A stretch of DNA of 64,000 nt, from the NCBI RefSeq assembly GCF_019711195.1, contig NZ_CP081299.1, forward strand, positions 4,746,501 through 4,810,500, in the 5' to 3' direction. Under the pieces are notes generated by a model. It was not told the DNA's origin, searched no databases, and worked only from the letters and a program-made list of their open reading frames with translations. The DNA comes from Dyadobacter sp. NIV53. Its GTDB lineage: Bacteria > Bacteroidota > Bacteroidia > Cytophagales > Spirosomataceae. Shown here piece after piece: positions 1 through 8,888 of the stretch. Each line of letters begins with the position of its first letter. Within the stretch, counting starts at the first letter, position 1. Both the position numbers and the translations under genes were made by a program.

Positions 1-200
1 TGATAATAGATCTCCCGTCCGGCCTTATCCTGGGTGAGTAACTGACAATCAGCTAGCACTTTAATGTGCTTGGAGACTGCTTGTCTGGTTGTGTCAAAAT
101 GTTCAGCCAAGGCATTAGGCGTCATCGACTGAGCGGCAATCAATACTAAAATTGCTCTTCTCGTCGGGTCGGCAATGGCTTGAAAAATATCTCCTTTCAT
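1..200 (-). CDS. ArsR-family transcriptional regulator (5' part; runs off the left edge)
   Basis: The complement reads from an ATG at 200 for 66 codons to the window edge, beginning MKGDIFQAIADPTRR and continuing through a winged helix-turn-helix with the recognition segment TTRQAVSKHIKVL. This is the compact ArsR type that usually sits beside an SRPBCC/AHSA1 gene; such a gene is found at 1908-2333, although a hydrolase lies between. There is no visible metal-binding cysteine pair in the part seen, so it probably senses something other than metal. Two palindromes immediately upstream (218-259) are good autoregulatory operator candidates. Only the N-terminal two thirds of a typical 100-110 residue protein is present. 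Confidence 0.85.
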   Translation of the reverse strand, partial: MKGDIFQAIADPTRRAILVLIAAQSMTPNALAEHFDTTRQAVSKHIKVLADCQLLTQDKAGREIYY

Positions 201-217
201 TAGGTAAACTTATTTTA

Positions 218-259
218 TGCAACTAGTTAGTTGCAAATATATGCAACTTTTTAGTTGCG
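218..259. promoter_or_regulatory. Two tandem palindromes, probable ArsR operator
   Basis: TGCAACTAGTTAGTTGCA (218-235) and TGCAACTTTTTAGTTGCG (242-259) share inverted half-sites TGCAACT/AGTTGC and repeat with a 24-bp period. They lie 18 bp upstream of the divergent ArsR start at 200. The helical phasing and position suggest two dimer sites for autorepression; the binding itself is inferred. Confidence 0.6.
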
Positions 260-413
260 CAAATATTTTTTCAGGATTTTTTGAAATTGTTTTTTAGAAC
301 CTTTTAATATTATTTAGGATAAATGGTATATTCGTTTACGCTAATGAAATTGCAAAACGCTAGCTATCAATGTTTTTAGGATTTTCGTAAATATTATCAA
401 ACTGAAAAATACC

Positions 414-755
414 ATGAGGATTTTCAAATTAAAAACGATTCCGTCCACACAAGAATTAGCAGAGACTTTAAAAGAGGAATTTTCTGATCAGTATTCTTAT
501 GGAATGTTCGGACTGGACTGTGATAGTATTATTGTCAGTAAATCCATCTTCGTTGGTGTACAAATTTCAAAAAAGAATAATGAAATTACCCTGCAGGGAA
601 TGCCGGCATCAGTACCAACCTGGCTACTTTACGTGGCCGACTTAGTTTCAACCGGGGGTATTGTCAGTTTAATTTTCCGTTCTTCCTGGATTAAATTTGA
701 AAACGAAATACGCGCTTTCCTGATACAGAAATATAATCAGGAGGTAATTTCATGA
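414..755 (+). CDS. Hypothetical protein, 113 aa
   Basis: Begins MRIFKLKTIPSTQELAETL. I recognise no family. The N-terminal half is soluble and mixed; residues about 67-90 (PTWLLYVADLVSTGGIVSLIF) are hydrophobic and could be one membrane segment, followed by a short charged tail, so it may be a small membrane-anchored protein. It stands alone, with about 210 bp of AT-rich DNA upstream that also holds the ArsR operators. Codon use looks like that of its neighbours. The start at 414 is the first ATG of the frame. Confidence 0.55.
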   Translation: MRIFKLKTIPSTQELAETLKEEFSDQYSYGMFGLDCDSIIVSKSIFVGVQISKKNNEITLQGMPASVPTWLLYVADLVSTGGIVSLIFRSSWIKFENEIRAFLIQKYNQEVIS

Positions 756-982
756 TGTGATTAATTGCTGGAATGATAGACTCCGGTTCCATTTAACCAG
801 TAGGGAATCTGGGTTTATTTTATAAAGGATAATTTTTATTTTCCTGTAAAAGCGTTATAGATTTAATTACGAAGCTTCATTCTTTCCCACTGAAAATGAA
901 ACGGTTGGTTTATTTCGCTTCTGCTGCTCTCTTTCCGCTAAAATGAAATAAAAACGTTTAGCGCTATACGGTATAAATAATC

Positions 983-1768
983 TTACTTCCCAAGCCACTC
1001 ATCCAAAACCTCAATCAGCAGTTCCGGAACCTTACTTCCTTTTATCGCGGTACAAATCTCCCCAAGAAAAGCGCCATGCACTCCGGGCAAAATCATTAGT
1101 TCTGCATTTGGTATTTTGCAGGATATTTCAAGAGCGTGTTCGGGTAAAACCACATCTTGTGAAGCATTTATAATCAGGGTAGGAGCTTGAATGGATTGAA
1201 GGTCGCTTTCGGGCCAGTCATTGAAGTTAATCATGCGGTCACGGTCTTTGTCGTGCATTACCTGTAATTGTTTTGGGTCGCGTGCTACTTTGAGATAAGC
1301 ATCCTGCAGAGGTTGAGGCATATTTTCGAGAGATGCGTTTTGCATACTTTCAAAAAACCCGGGGATCATCCCGTTTCTTTTATAAATAGCAGAAACTGCG
1401 ATCAGCTTATGAACTATTCCGTCATGCCTGATTCCCATCTGCAAAACAGTACTGCCACCATTACTAAAACCCAGGAAATCAGCTTTTTTAATTTTTAGAT
1501 GTGCAAGTAATGCCGCTACATCGTCGGCATCCTGTTCAAAGGTAAGTGCATTTTTACGATCGCCGGAATGCCCGTGCGCCTGTAATTCTACGGCAATAAT
1601 TTTTCGGTGATTTGCCAGCAATGGAAGTATTTGTCCAAAAGTAGTGTCTATGGTAGAGCCGCCGCCATGTAGCAGAACTAAGGGAATTTGTCCGCTTCCA
1701 TGAATTTCATAATACAATTGTAATCCATTGACCGATGCATAACCACTCTCAAATCCCGGCTTTATCAT
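983..1768 (-). CDS. Alpha/beta hydrolase, 261 aa
   Basis: Cytoplasmic alpha/beta hydrolase fold enzyme with no signal peptide. The oxyanion-hole motif HGGG is at residues 34-37, the nucleophile elbow G-F-S-N-G places the catalytic serine at about 102, an acid candidate lies in NASQDVVLP near 205, and the catalytic His is in PGVHGAFLG near 230. Length fits the family. The substrate cannot be read from sequence; esterase or C-C hydrolase activities are both possible. It lies between the ArsR gene and the AHSA1 gene on the same strand, with hairpin-forming DNA between it and AHSA1, so it is probably transcribed separately. Confidence 0.85.
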   Translation of the reverse strand: MIKPGFESGYASVNGLQLYYEIHGSGQIPLVLLHGGGSTIDTTFGQILPLLANHRKIIAVELQAHGHSGDRKNALTFEQDADDVAALLAHLKIKKADFLGFSNGGSTVLQMGIRHDGIVHKLIAVSAIYKRNGMIPGFFESMQNASLENMPQPLQDAYLKVARDPKQLQVMHDKDRDRMINFNDWPESDLQSIQAPTLIINASQDVVLPEHALEISCKIPNAELMILPGVHGAFLGEICTAIKGSKVPELLIEVLDEWLGK

Positions 1769-1829
1769 ATTGTTTTTATTTTTTCCAACAGAGAACTAAA
1801 AACTGATACTTTATCGTGAATATTTTAAT

Positions 1830-1857
1830 TTCCAAGTGAAGATTCCTTCACTTGGAA
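1830..1857. repeat. Perfect 12-bp inverted repeat hairpin
   Basis: TTCCAAGTGAAG (1830-1841) and CTTCACTTGGAA (1846-1857) are exact reverse complements with a 4-nt loop ATTC. It lies between the AHSA1 gene and the hydrolase. There is no long T tract on either side, so it could be a weak terminator or a REP-like element. Confidence 0.6.
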
Positions 1858-1883
1858 TAAGCTGGTTTGATATATAATGTTTT

Positions 1884-1915
1884 GTGTTTAAAATTTTATT
1901 GAAAATTTTAAACAC
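1884..1915 (-). terminator. AT-rich 14-bp hairpin overlapping the AHSA1 stop codon
   Basis: GTGTTTAAAATTTT (1884-1897) and AAAATTTTAAACAC (1902-1915) pair perfectly around a 4-nt loop. On the minus strand the hairpin begins at the last codons of the AHSA1 gene (stop at 1908-1910). It is a candidate transcription end or mRNA 3' stabiliser, although the stem is AT-rich. Confidence 0.45.
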
Positions 1916-2333
1916 GTTCGGTATAAGCTTTAAAATTATCTATGATTCCCTGCCACCCACCTTTTTGCATTTCGATTGGATTTGCGTTTTCCGCTTCAAA
2001 ACTTTCGGTAACTGACGTTTGGTTTCCTTCACCTGCAAAGGCTATCTGTACTTTCCTGTTATCATCAAGCGTGTAGGTAATTAATTTATTTTCAATCACT
2101 TCATCATAAATACCTCCGAAGTCAAATCCCATACTACCGTCTTTTGCTTCCATACGTGACAGAAATTTTCCACCTTTACGCAAATCGTTTTCGGCTTTTG
2201 TAGTATGCCAATCGTCTGAGGCATTGCACCATTTTGTAATATGCTCCGGGCTTGTCCAGCTTTCCCATACTTTTTCTACTGGTGCATTCACAGTTGTTTT
2301 AACCGTGATGACTGTTTTTTCATGTGTTTGCAT
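1908..2333 (-). CDS. SRPBCC / AHSA1-like protein, 141 aa
   Basis: Activator-of-Hsp90-ATPase homologue 1-like member of the START/Bet v1-like superfamily, a single domain with a hydrophobic ligand cavity. The family signature is clear: the opening beta strand TVNAPVEKVWESWTSPEHI, the WC pair and basic GGKF turn near residues 40-60, the central GIYDEVIENKLITYTL, and the C-terminal helix GGWQGIIDNFKAYTERV. Members often pair with ArsR regulators like the one at 1-200 and are annotated as ligand-binding or polyketide cyclase-like proteins; no enzymatic function is established here. Length is normal. Confidence 0.88.
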   Translation of the reverse strand: MQTHEKTVITVKTTVNAPVEKVWESWTSPEHITKWCNASDDWHTTKAENDLRKGGKFLSRMEAKDGSMGFDFGGIYDEVIENKLITYTLDDNRKVQIAFAGEGNQTSVTESFEAENANPIEMQKGGWQGIIDNFKAYTERV

Positions 2334-2488
2334 TGCTTTCAGATTTTTAATTTATCCCCAATTATAAATATAAATTTTCCTTTTTTTAATGGAAAAACCA
2401 ATATTGAATGGAAGACAAACTGAAAAGTCAAAAAGGGACATTACGGACTAACAATTTTGAGTTTTTTTCGAAAAGCGGTTTATTCTGT

Positions 2489-3127
2489 CTAACTATTTTC
2501 AAAATCAGGGACATTTTTTACCCGCGCATATTCAAATTTCGCCAGTTTGCCTACTTTGCTATATGATTCGAGCCCGCTCACACAAATGGTTTCAACTGAT
2601 TCCAAATCTACATTTCCATCTTCTCCAATAATTTCTTCGGGTAAAATAAGATGTTCAATTTGTCCGATGATCAGGATGGTTCCGTTCAATTCAATAGGAA
2701 TTTCCTGCAAAAATTTCATTCCAAGTTTTACGTTACTTTCCTGTACAAATGGTGCTTCAAAGCCATTAATATATTCTGCTTGCAATTTGCAAGTATCGAA
2801 TTCTGAGTCCGTTCTTTCAAAATTGGCTGAGGTAAAATGAGCTTTTTCTACAAAGGATTCATGAACATGATTGATGGTATAATATCCGGTTGCAAGAATA
2901 TTTTCGTAGCTATGCCGTGGTACCGTTGCCGGTCGAATGATCATACCGACCAATGGCGGATTAGCACCCAAATGCACCACCGAACTGAAAACGGCCAAAT
3001 TGGTTTCGCCTGTTTCAGACACAGTTCCAATCAGATTTGCAGGTTTATAACCGGTAATAGAATTGATAAGATTTGCTCTGTAATATTTACTTAGTTCCTG
3101 TATATCCTGATTGGTGAAATGTTTCAT
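2489..3127 (-). CDS. Flavin reductase / flavoredoxin-like FMN-binding protein, 212 aa
   Basis: Belongs to the DIM6/NTAB (flavin_Reduct) family, which binds FMN in a split beta-barrel. Recognisable parts are the N-terminal LINSITGYKPANLIGTVS segment at about 20-37, GANPPLVGMIIRPATVPRHS at about 54-73 (nucleotide-contacting loop), and TINHVHESFVEKAHFTS near 85-101. It has no signal peptide and is cytoplasmic. The family includes flavin reductases that feed monooxygenases and flavoredoxins; the partner is not evident here. It is monocistronic between two spacers. Confidence 0.85.
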   Translation of the reverse strand: MKHFTNQDIQELSKYYRANLINSITGYKPANLIGTVSETGETNLAVFSSVVHLGANPPLVGMIIRPATVPRHSYENILATGYYTINHVHESFVEKAHFTSANFERTDSEFDTCKLQAEYINGFEAPFVQESNVKLGMKFLQEIPIELNGTILIIGQIEHLILPEEIIGEDGNVDLESVETICVSGLESYSKVGKLAKFEYARVKNVPDFENS

Positions 3128-3436
3128 TTGAGTTATTTGAATTATAAATCGGTTTCTAATTTGGGTTTCTATAAAAATAGAATTGTAGTAAGAGTTGCCT
3201 TAATGTCTGTATAAGATTCAGTAAATAATAGTGCCATCATATTTGGAAACGGGCGTATCGTAAATACGCAACAACCGATAGTAGCGTATCTGCGGCAAGT
3301 GTGAAAGATCATTACCATATTCTGTTTCTACAAACAGGTAATGCCCACAGCATATTAATAAAATGCTGAACGTTTTAATCAATTGCTGATTGTAGCTTAT
3401 TTTTCAGGATTTGTTATATCACATCACAATGAAAAA
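3128..3436. other. Intergenic spacer, 309 bp
   Basis: No gene seen. It lies upstream of the flavin reductase and downstream of the response regulator, both minus strand. It holds the small palindrome at 3253-3273 and a TTTCTACAAA word (3325-3334), the reverse complement of the TTTGTAGAAA tail found beside palindromes at 56.8 and 59.1 kb, so it may contain degenerate copies of that repeat family. Confidence 0.5.
3253..3273. repeat. Small palindromic repeat, variable-stem family
   Basis: GCGTAT (3253-3258), loop CGTAA, ATACGC (3264-3269), followed by AACAA. The layout matches 56849-56870 (GCGTGCC-GTA-GGTACGC-AACAT) and 28165-28186 (GTCCC-GTTA-GGGAC-GCAACAT): a short stem with differing bases plus a conserved CGCAACA edge. 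Confidence 0.5.
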
Positions 3437-4054
3437 TCAAACCAAACCCAAACCTGCCGCAGCTTTTATCAGCGAAGCAGTGTTACTTACTTCAAATTTC
3501 ATCAGCAGATTGGATCTGTGGGTATTTACTATAGTTACACTTACAAAGAGCTGGTCGGCAATTTGCGGATTGGTCAATCCTTCTGCAATCAGAGTAAGTA
3601 CTTCTTTTTCACGACGGGTAAGAAATGGGATATTTTTGGGTGTGGAAGAGGTCGTATTCTGGTCAAAATTGACATTCATATAATATCCGCCGGCTTGTAC
3701 CTGGCGAATGGCTTCCAGGATTTCTTCCTTGGACGAACTTTTGATCAGGTAACCGCATGCCCCGTTCTGGATCATCCGCGAAACATAAGCACGTTCGCTG
3801 AATGTGCTAAGAGCCAAAGATTTAACTTCCGGAAATTGTTCTTTTATTTTTTTACAAAGGTCAATTCCGCTGATATCCGGCAAATTGATATCCAGAAAAG
3901 CAACATCTGTATCGTTGTTTTTCAGAAAAGCTATGGTATCATAAGCATTAGATGCAGTACCCACAACGGCAATTCCGTCCACATCGGCCAGCAATGATTT
4001 GAGCCCTTCCACAACCATTGGATGATCGTCCACAATAAGAATTTTTACAGCCAT
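3437..4054 (-). CDS. NarL/FixJ-family response regulator, 205 aa
   Basis: Two-domain DNA-binding response regulator. The receiver domain occupies about 1-120 with acidic pocket residues D9/D10, phospho-acceptor Asp55 in VAFLDINLPD, and the Lys of YLIKSSS near 105. The LuxR-type HTH occupies about 140-205 (LTRREKEVLTLIAEGLTN, then the recognition helix around VNTHRSNLL). The histidine kinase gene lies 53 bp upstream on the same strand, so the two form an operon. The kinase frame is broken as sequenced, which may leave this regulator without its partner. Targets are not identifiable. Confidence 0.93.
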   Translation of the reverse strand: MAVKILIVDDHPMVVEGLKSLLADVDGIAVVGTASNAYDTIAFLKNNDTDVAFLDINLPDISGIDLCKKIKEQFPEVKSLALSTFSERAYVSRMIQNGACGYLIKSSSKEEILEAIRQVQAGGYYMNVNFDQNTTSSTPKNIPFLTRREKEVLTLIAEGLTNPQIADQLFVSVTIVNTHRSNLLMKFEVSNTASLIKAAAGLGLV

Positions 4055-4107
4055 TAATGTGAGAATTTAATTTCTGTTTTATGTCTATAAGACAGATTGT
4101 CTGGTAC

Positions 4108-6035
4108 TTATACTGTCACTTCTACCAATATGGATGTTCCTTCGTCCGGCTTGGACCGGATATCCAGTTTCCCATTCAGATAATCAATCCTGGCCTGCAC
4201 ATTTCTCAGACCTGCGCCTTTGTTACGGTCGAGCTGGGTTGTGTCAAAACCTTTTCCATTATCTTCCACTGTCAGACTCACATTATTGCCGACAAGCGTT
4301 AGCTGAACCTGTGCTTCTGTGGCTTCTGCATACTTCAGTACATTATTTAGCAGTTCCTGTACGATACGGTAAAGTACAATTTCGACTGATGAATCCAGCC
4401 GCTTGTCAAAACCAAATGCATGCATATATACTTTCAGCTGGCCAGATTCGCTGATACCCGAACAAAAATCAGTCAGGGCGTCAACAAGGCCGAATCTGAC
4501 AAGTGCTTCCGGCATCATACTATGTGCCACACGACGCATTTCACTAATCGCACTGTCCAGTTGATTGATTGCCCGCGTAAACGTCATTGCGCTCGCCTCG
4601 GGCAGAATTACATTTCCCTTCACAGAATTAAGTGTTAATTTAATACCTGACAATAATCCCCCAAGTCCGTCGTGCAGGTCACGGGCAACGCGCTTGCGTT
4701 CTTCTTCCTGGCCTTTTAATATAGATTGAGTGGCTAAAAGCTGTTTTTCCTGTTGTAGTTGTAAAACTTCATTTTCTGCGATCCGTTTCCGTATTGTGAT
4801 ATTCCGGTAGACAAGCATGGCAATCAGCATGAGTACTAAAAGCCCGGCTATTAAGCTATAAATAAGTGTATTACGGGTTTGGTTTTCTTTTTCAAGCGTG
4901 ATGATCTGTTTTTCTTTTTGCGCCGTCAAATATTTTGTATCCAATTCCTGAAGCTGTTTTTGAACATCTTTTCCCTGAATAGAATCATTTAGAATGATGT
5001 ATTTATTTAAATACTCGTAAGCAGATTTGTAATTCTTTTCCCGTGCTTTGTCATGTGCATAATCTTCGTATAGTTCTATTAAATGATCGGTCATCTGATT
5101 TTCTTCTGCAATTTTGAGCGCTTCTGCTGTGTATTTTGCTGATGTTTCAGGCTGGCCAAGATCTTCAGCTACAAACATTAAAGCTCTGAGGCATTCCATT
5201 TCCAAAAATACATTACTGGTTTTTCTGGCCAGCTTTAAGCCCATTTTCCCAAAATTCTGTGCTTTTTCCAATTGCTTTAACCCACGGTTTGCACGGCATA
5301 ATCCGCCAAAAGCCTGAATGATAAATACATCTGACTTGACGAGTTGTGCTACCTGCAATCCTTCCCTATACAAAGCCATGCTTTCCTGATGTTTTTTCAG
5401 ATTGCCGAGGCAGCCCGCCAGATTCGTCAGAATGTCGGCCAATTGTAAACTGTCGTTCATTGTTCGCGCCAGTTTTAATGCTTTTTGTTTGTATACCAAC
5501 GATTTATTAAACAGGTTGGCATGTTCAAATGCTGTTCCGATATTGACATAGATACTGGGAATATATTTTGTGATTCCTTCTTTTTCAAATATATCCGCAG
5601 ACTGCTGATAGTATTTAATTCCTTCAGTGAATTTTCCCATATATGTATAGCTCGCTGCAATATAGGCCAGGCTTTTACCAACATTTGACTGATTTCTCAT
5701 TCTTTTTGCTATCACCAGGCTTTCCTTGTTGAGTTGTAATGCCGGTTCAAATTTCCCTGCAGATTGAGAATATAGGTGTAATTGGATATGAACTTAAATT
5801 TTCCATTATCGTAATTGAGTTTATTACTCAATGCACTTGCTTTCAGGTAATATTTTGCGGCACTGTCAAGGTTCCCGTTTTCCAGAAACCGGCCGTATTC
5901 AATGTAAGCCAGCACCCGGTTTGTATCTTCTTTACTTCGACTGATATTTTTCAATAAAGTATATTCTTCCTTATTCTGTGCGAAGGCTGGCAAAATAAGG
6001 AGGACTATAAAAGCGATTTTAAAACCTGTTTTCAT
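4108..6035 (-). pseudogene. TPR-containing sensor histidine kinase (HisKA_3), split by a frameshift
   Basis: Two reading frames together make one kinase of about 640 residues. The first (5712-6035) begins with a signal-like MKTGFKIAFIVLLILPAFAQ and the first TPR helices, then stops after RKAW. The second (frame ending at 4108) continues the TPR array (LAYIAASYTYMGKFTEGIKYY and further repeats), then a coiled coil, one membrane segment (TLIYSLIAGLLVLMLIAML), the HisKA_3 box RKRVARDLHDGLGGLLSG with the phospho-acceptor His, and HATPase motifs NVLKYA, DNGKGFD and GAGLRN. Inserting one base within AAATTT at 5748-5756 restores continuity through QGKFEPALQLNKESLVIAKR. It is partnered with the NarL regulator downstream. 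Either a genuine frameshift or a sequencing error. Confidence 0.85.
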
Positions 6036-6238
6036 TGATCCGTTGAGCAGTTCCCGGGCGGTAAATTACTATTGTAAATTTTATAAATAAAACCGTTTAA
6101 TCATATCGTGTAAAAGTATGATTTTTTGAAAATCGTGTTTTCACACGATTGACCTATGGCTTATTGGGCTATTACCTTTGTAATGTCAAAAGACAAGTTA
6201 TTTATCTCATTATTATCAATTTAAAAACATTATTAGCC

Positions 6239-6646
6239 ATGAAAAAAGTTATTTTCGTTCTGTTATTTGCTACATTATTTTTCTCTTGTGATGAAAAAAA
6301 CAAGCCGGCTCCTGAACCTGAATTAAGCGGAAAAGTTACAGGAACTTACAAGATCAACATGCTGAAAATAGACGGCGTAAATTATCCTCTTGACCATGCA
6401 GACATCACGGTAGGCTTTGAAAAATTCTCTTCTGAGATTGTAACTGGCACCATGAAAGCAGCGATTGACGGAGAAGTGGAACCTGACGAAGATCTGGGAA
6501 ATATCAATCTGAAAAACGCTGGCAGTACCGGAGTAGATTTATACGAAGGGACAACCAAGATTGGTAACGTAAGTAAGGAAAATGTGCTTTCGATATATGT
6601 AGATTTTGAAGGTACACAATTCGAAATGCAGGGAAACAAGCGATAA
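6239..6646 (+). CDS. Small lipoprotein, 135 aa
   Basis: I place the start at ATG 6239, giving MKKVIFVLLFATLFFSC, a clear type II signal peptide with lipobox FFSC; an in-frame start at 6149 would add a non-signal extension and is rejected. The mature part (about 118 residues) opens with a Pro/Glu-rich linker and then a beta-rich domain (GKVTGTYKINMLKIDG, GTTKIGNVSKENVLSIYVDF) resembling lipocalin-like or DUF4847-type small lipoproteins, but I do not recognise the family. It probably sits on the periplasmic or outer face of a membrane. A structured repeat follows immediately after the stop. Confidence 0.7.
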   Translation: MKKVIFVLLFATLFFSCDEKNKPAPEPELSGKVTGTYKINMLKIDGVNYPLDHADITVGFEKFSSEIVTGTMKAAIDGEVEPDEDLGNINLKNAGSTGVDLYEGTTKIGNVSKENVLSIYVDFEGTQFEMQGNKR

Positions 6647-6654
6647 GGATTTTA

Positions 6655-6729
6655 GGCTTTCCAAGACTAGGCGTCCCCGACCAGGCGTCCCCGTATTAGA
6701 AACTTGCAAAGTCTTTTAACCGGAAAGCC
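6655..6729. repeat. Hairpin-bounded repeat with two 14-bp GACTAGGCGTCCCC units
   Basis: Outer arms GGCTTTCC (6655-6662) and GGAAAGCC (6722-6729) are exact inverted repeats. Inside are two tandem 14-mers, GACTAGGCGTCCCC (6665-6678) and GACCAGGCGTCCCC (6679-6692), and an AAAGTC word. The same family appears at 28044-28145 with five units; its arms without the units make the palindrome at 7681-7717. Copies flank the gene 6768-7673 on both sides. Confidence 0.7.
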
Positions 6730-6767
6730 TTTCAACATTCCTTAAAATTTACAACTAACATACAGCC

Positions 6768-7673
6768 ATGAAAAATATTATAATTTCTTTAATCTCTTAT
6801 TCAGCTTGTTTTTGTTTCCTTAATTTTCAATTTGCCGACGACTTCTCGGAGTTTGGTATCACAACCAAAAATGTACATGAAACGCTATGGAACAGTATTC
6901 AAAGCGATCAATTTTACATTCCATATATGGGTAGCACAGTAAAAGATGCATGTAAACTGATTTCACCTGAAAATCAGGCAGCTGCTGTACAGAAAATCGG
7001 CGGATTGGTTAAATCTTATTATGCTTCTGATGATTTCAAAAAACGATACAATGAATGGTTATCAAACAGTTTTTCACAAACAGCCACTACGCTTAGTGAA
7101 AAAAGGCAGGCGGAAATCAGGGAATACCGGGTTAAAGACACGGAACGATTAAAGGCCAGTGACATAGAGCCGATTATTGATATACAAATCCAGTCGGGTG
7201 AAACATTTGCAGGAATGGAAAGTATGCTCTCATCCCTGCCGGTTGAGCAAAGGGCAGAATTTAAAAAACAGATTGATAATGGAAAGAAAAATGCCGAATT
7301 TTTCAGAAAGATGAAGCCTTTGATCAAGTCTGATTTTACAGCATTCAAAATACAATACGCAGAACACCTGGCACAGGAAGAAATCAGTCAGCAACAGGAT
7401 AGGCTGGCCAAAGAAAATAAAGACAACGCTCTGGAACTGGACAAATGGAAAAATCCTGAGAAAGTGCTTTCAGGGAAACTGGCAGAATTTTTGGAAAAAA
7501 GCAAGGATGTTGATTTTGCGGCCCAAACCAAAAATGCGGACAACCACAAAGTATTCGTTAATGCAACTTATGAAAGTAAAAACGATATCTGGAAATTTTG
7601 TTACCGCATGGGCAAAACACCAACAATTACAGCCAGAGCTTTTGCACAGCAATGGCTGGCGGAAATAAAGTAA
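6768..7673 (+). CDS. Hypothetical exported protein, 301 aa
   Basis: Starts MKNIIISLISYSACFCFLNFQFADD: a short basic N-terminus and a hydrophobic stretch to about residue 23, consistent with a Sec signal peptide. The rest is strongly helical and charged (about 55-240), with a coiled-coil-like segment rich in Glu/Lys/Gln around 165-225 (QYAEHLAQEEISQQQDRLAK). I do not recognise a family. The C-terminal third contains YESKNDIWKFCYRMGKTPTI. It is probably periplasmic. The gene sits between two members of the GACTTTCC hairpin repeat family and converges with the M23 peptidase gene. Confidence 0.7.
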   Translation: MKNIIISLISYSACFCFLNFQFADDFSEFGITTKNVHETLWNSIQSDQFYIPYMGSTVKDACKLISPENQAAAVQKIGGLVKSYYASDDFKKRYNEWLSNSFSQTATTLSEKRQAEIREYRVKDTERLKASDIEPIIDIQIQSGETFAGMESMLSSLPVEQRAEFKKQIDNGKKNAEFFRKMKPLIKSDFTAFKIQYAEHLAQEEISQQQDRLAKENKDNALELDKWKNPEKVLSGKLAEFLEKSKDVDFAAQTKNADNHKVFVNATYESKNDIWKFCYRMGKTPTITARAFAQQWLAEIK

Positions 7674-7680
7674 TTGTTCA

Positions 7681-7717
7681 TCAGACTTTCCAAGACTCTA
7701 AGTCTTGGAAAGTCTGA
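7681..7717. terminator. Perfect 17-bp palindrome between convergent genes
   Basis: TCAGACTTTCCAAGACT (7681-7697) and AGTCTTGGAAAGTCTGA (7701-7717) pair completely around CTA. It lies between the stops of convergent genes (7673 plus, 7721 minus) and is suited to be a bidirectional terminator. The arm sequence GACTTTCCAAGACT is shared with the repeats at 6655 and 28044. Confidence 0.65.
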
Positions 7718-7720
7718 TCT

Positions 7721-8884
7721 TTAAAGTCTTCTTTTATCTGAAATATTTTCCAGCGGAACGGTCGGGATATAGCCTTTTCTGCCATCAGGCAAAAGAACCC
7801 GATAACCTTTGCTCATTTCTCCAATGATACGAACAACGGTATTTTGCGTTAAAGCACTGATTTGCCCGCTTGCCAGAAATTGAGGAGAACTAAACAAGTT
7901 TGCTTTTTTACGAATCCGTGCAGAATCTCCGAGCAAGCGGGAAGTTTCCGGCAGGCTGGGGATTTTCTCTTTCCGGTCGTTGATAAACGGCAGCGGATTT
8001 ACCGCGCCAGATCCTTGTGTATAAATTCCGAAATGTAAATGTGGTGAAGTAGTAATTGCATTGCCGGTATTTCCTACCAATCCTAATGTATCACCTTTTA
8101 TTACCCGTTCGCCTGTCGATACAAACTGGCTGTCCAGATGTGCATAATAAAGTGAATAATTACTTTCATTGGGAGATAAAAACACAATTTTTCCGCCTAA
8201 ATTGTTGGTGCCAACCTGTGTAATAAATCCGTCTTCAGAAGCTACAACGGGTGTACCACGTTTCGCTCGGATATCAATTCCTTCATGTGATCGGGCACCA
8301 CGGTCACGCTCCTGTCCCCAAACACTGATTACATCTGACATACCGTGACCGGCAACCGGAAATCCAAGTGTTGGTAATGTGGTAAGTAACAAAGAAACAA
8401 TCAGTTTTTCGTGAAATCCGGTTTGTAAACGCAATAATAAGGTATCGCCAGTCTGATTGGAATAAGTAAAGGTCTGTTCTCCGTTTTTCAGGTAATCAAT
8501 TCGCTGCGGTTTTCCATTGGATTTTATCTTGTATAGTTCCAGAAAAAATTGTGAAGTTGAATCCTGCTCTGAACGCTGCGACATAATAACCAGTTTTCTT
8601 CCCTCAGGAATTTTTAAACGGATAGCCTGCGCCGGAAGGGAATCGTCCAGGAAAAATCTTTCCTGATAAGGAGCATTTGAAAAAAGTGAATCGTTCAGTA
8701 CTTCTTTGCTTACTCTGAACCAGGTTTGACCGGCCTGGGTTTTTTCCAGTTTGGCCTGATATAATTCCTTTTCATAATGTTCCAGCGGAGTTGTCGGAAA
8801 CCAGTGGGAAACAGGCGTAGGTTTACAGGAAAATATATAAGATGCTAAAAGAGTAATTGTTACGAGCCGGATTAGTGCTTTCAT
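7721..8884 (-). CDS. M23 family metallopeptidase with C-terminal SH3-like domain, lipoprotein, 387 aa
   Basis: Signal peptide MKALIRLVTITLLASYIFSC with a lipobox Cys at about 20, so a membrane-anchored cell-envelope protein. The N-terminal about 150 residues are a PPC-like beta domain. The LytM/M23 domain (about 175-310) has both zinc motifs: HEGIDI (His and Asp) and SPHLHFG (HxH). The C-terminal part (about 345-383) is an SH3-like module (TVVRIIGEMSKGYRVLLPDGRKGYIP). Expected role: peptidoglycan endopeptidase or envelope remodelling. A 14-bp perfect inverted repeat ends 4 bp before its start codon (8889-8925), suggesting local control of expression. Confidence 0.9.
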   Translation of the reverse strand: MKALIRLVTITLLASYIFSCKPTPVSHWFPTTPLEHYEKELYQAKLEKTQAGQTWFRVSKEVLNDSLFSNAPYQERFFLDDSLPAQAIRLKIPEGRKLVIMSQRSEQDSTSQFFLELYKIKSNGKPQRIDYLKNGEQTFTYSNQTGDTLLLRLQTGFHEKLIVSLLLTTLPTLGFPVAGHGMSDVISVWGQERDRGARSHEGIDIRAKRGTPVVASEDGFITQVGTNNLGGKIVFLSPNESNYSLYYAHLDSQFVSTGERVIKGDTLGLVGNTGNAITTSPHLHFGIYTQGSGAVNPLPFINDRKEKIPSLPETSRLLGDSARIRKKANLFSSPQFLASGQISALTQNTVVRIIGEMSKGYRVLLPDGRKGYIPTVPLENISDKRRL

Positions 8885-8888
8885 TGCT

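Noticed and set aside
3383..3997. 204-residue plus-strand reading frame opposite the NarL regulator
   Set aside because: It lies antisense to a gene with clear receiver and HTH motifs and has no recognisable domain, so it is a mirror frame.
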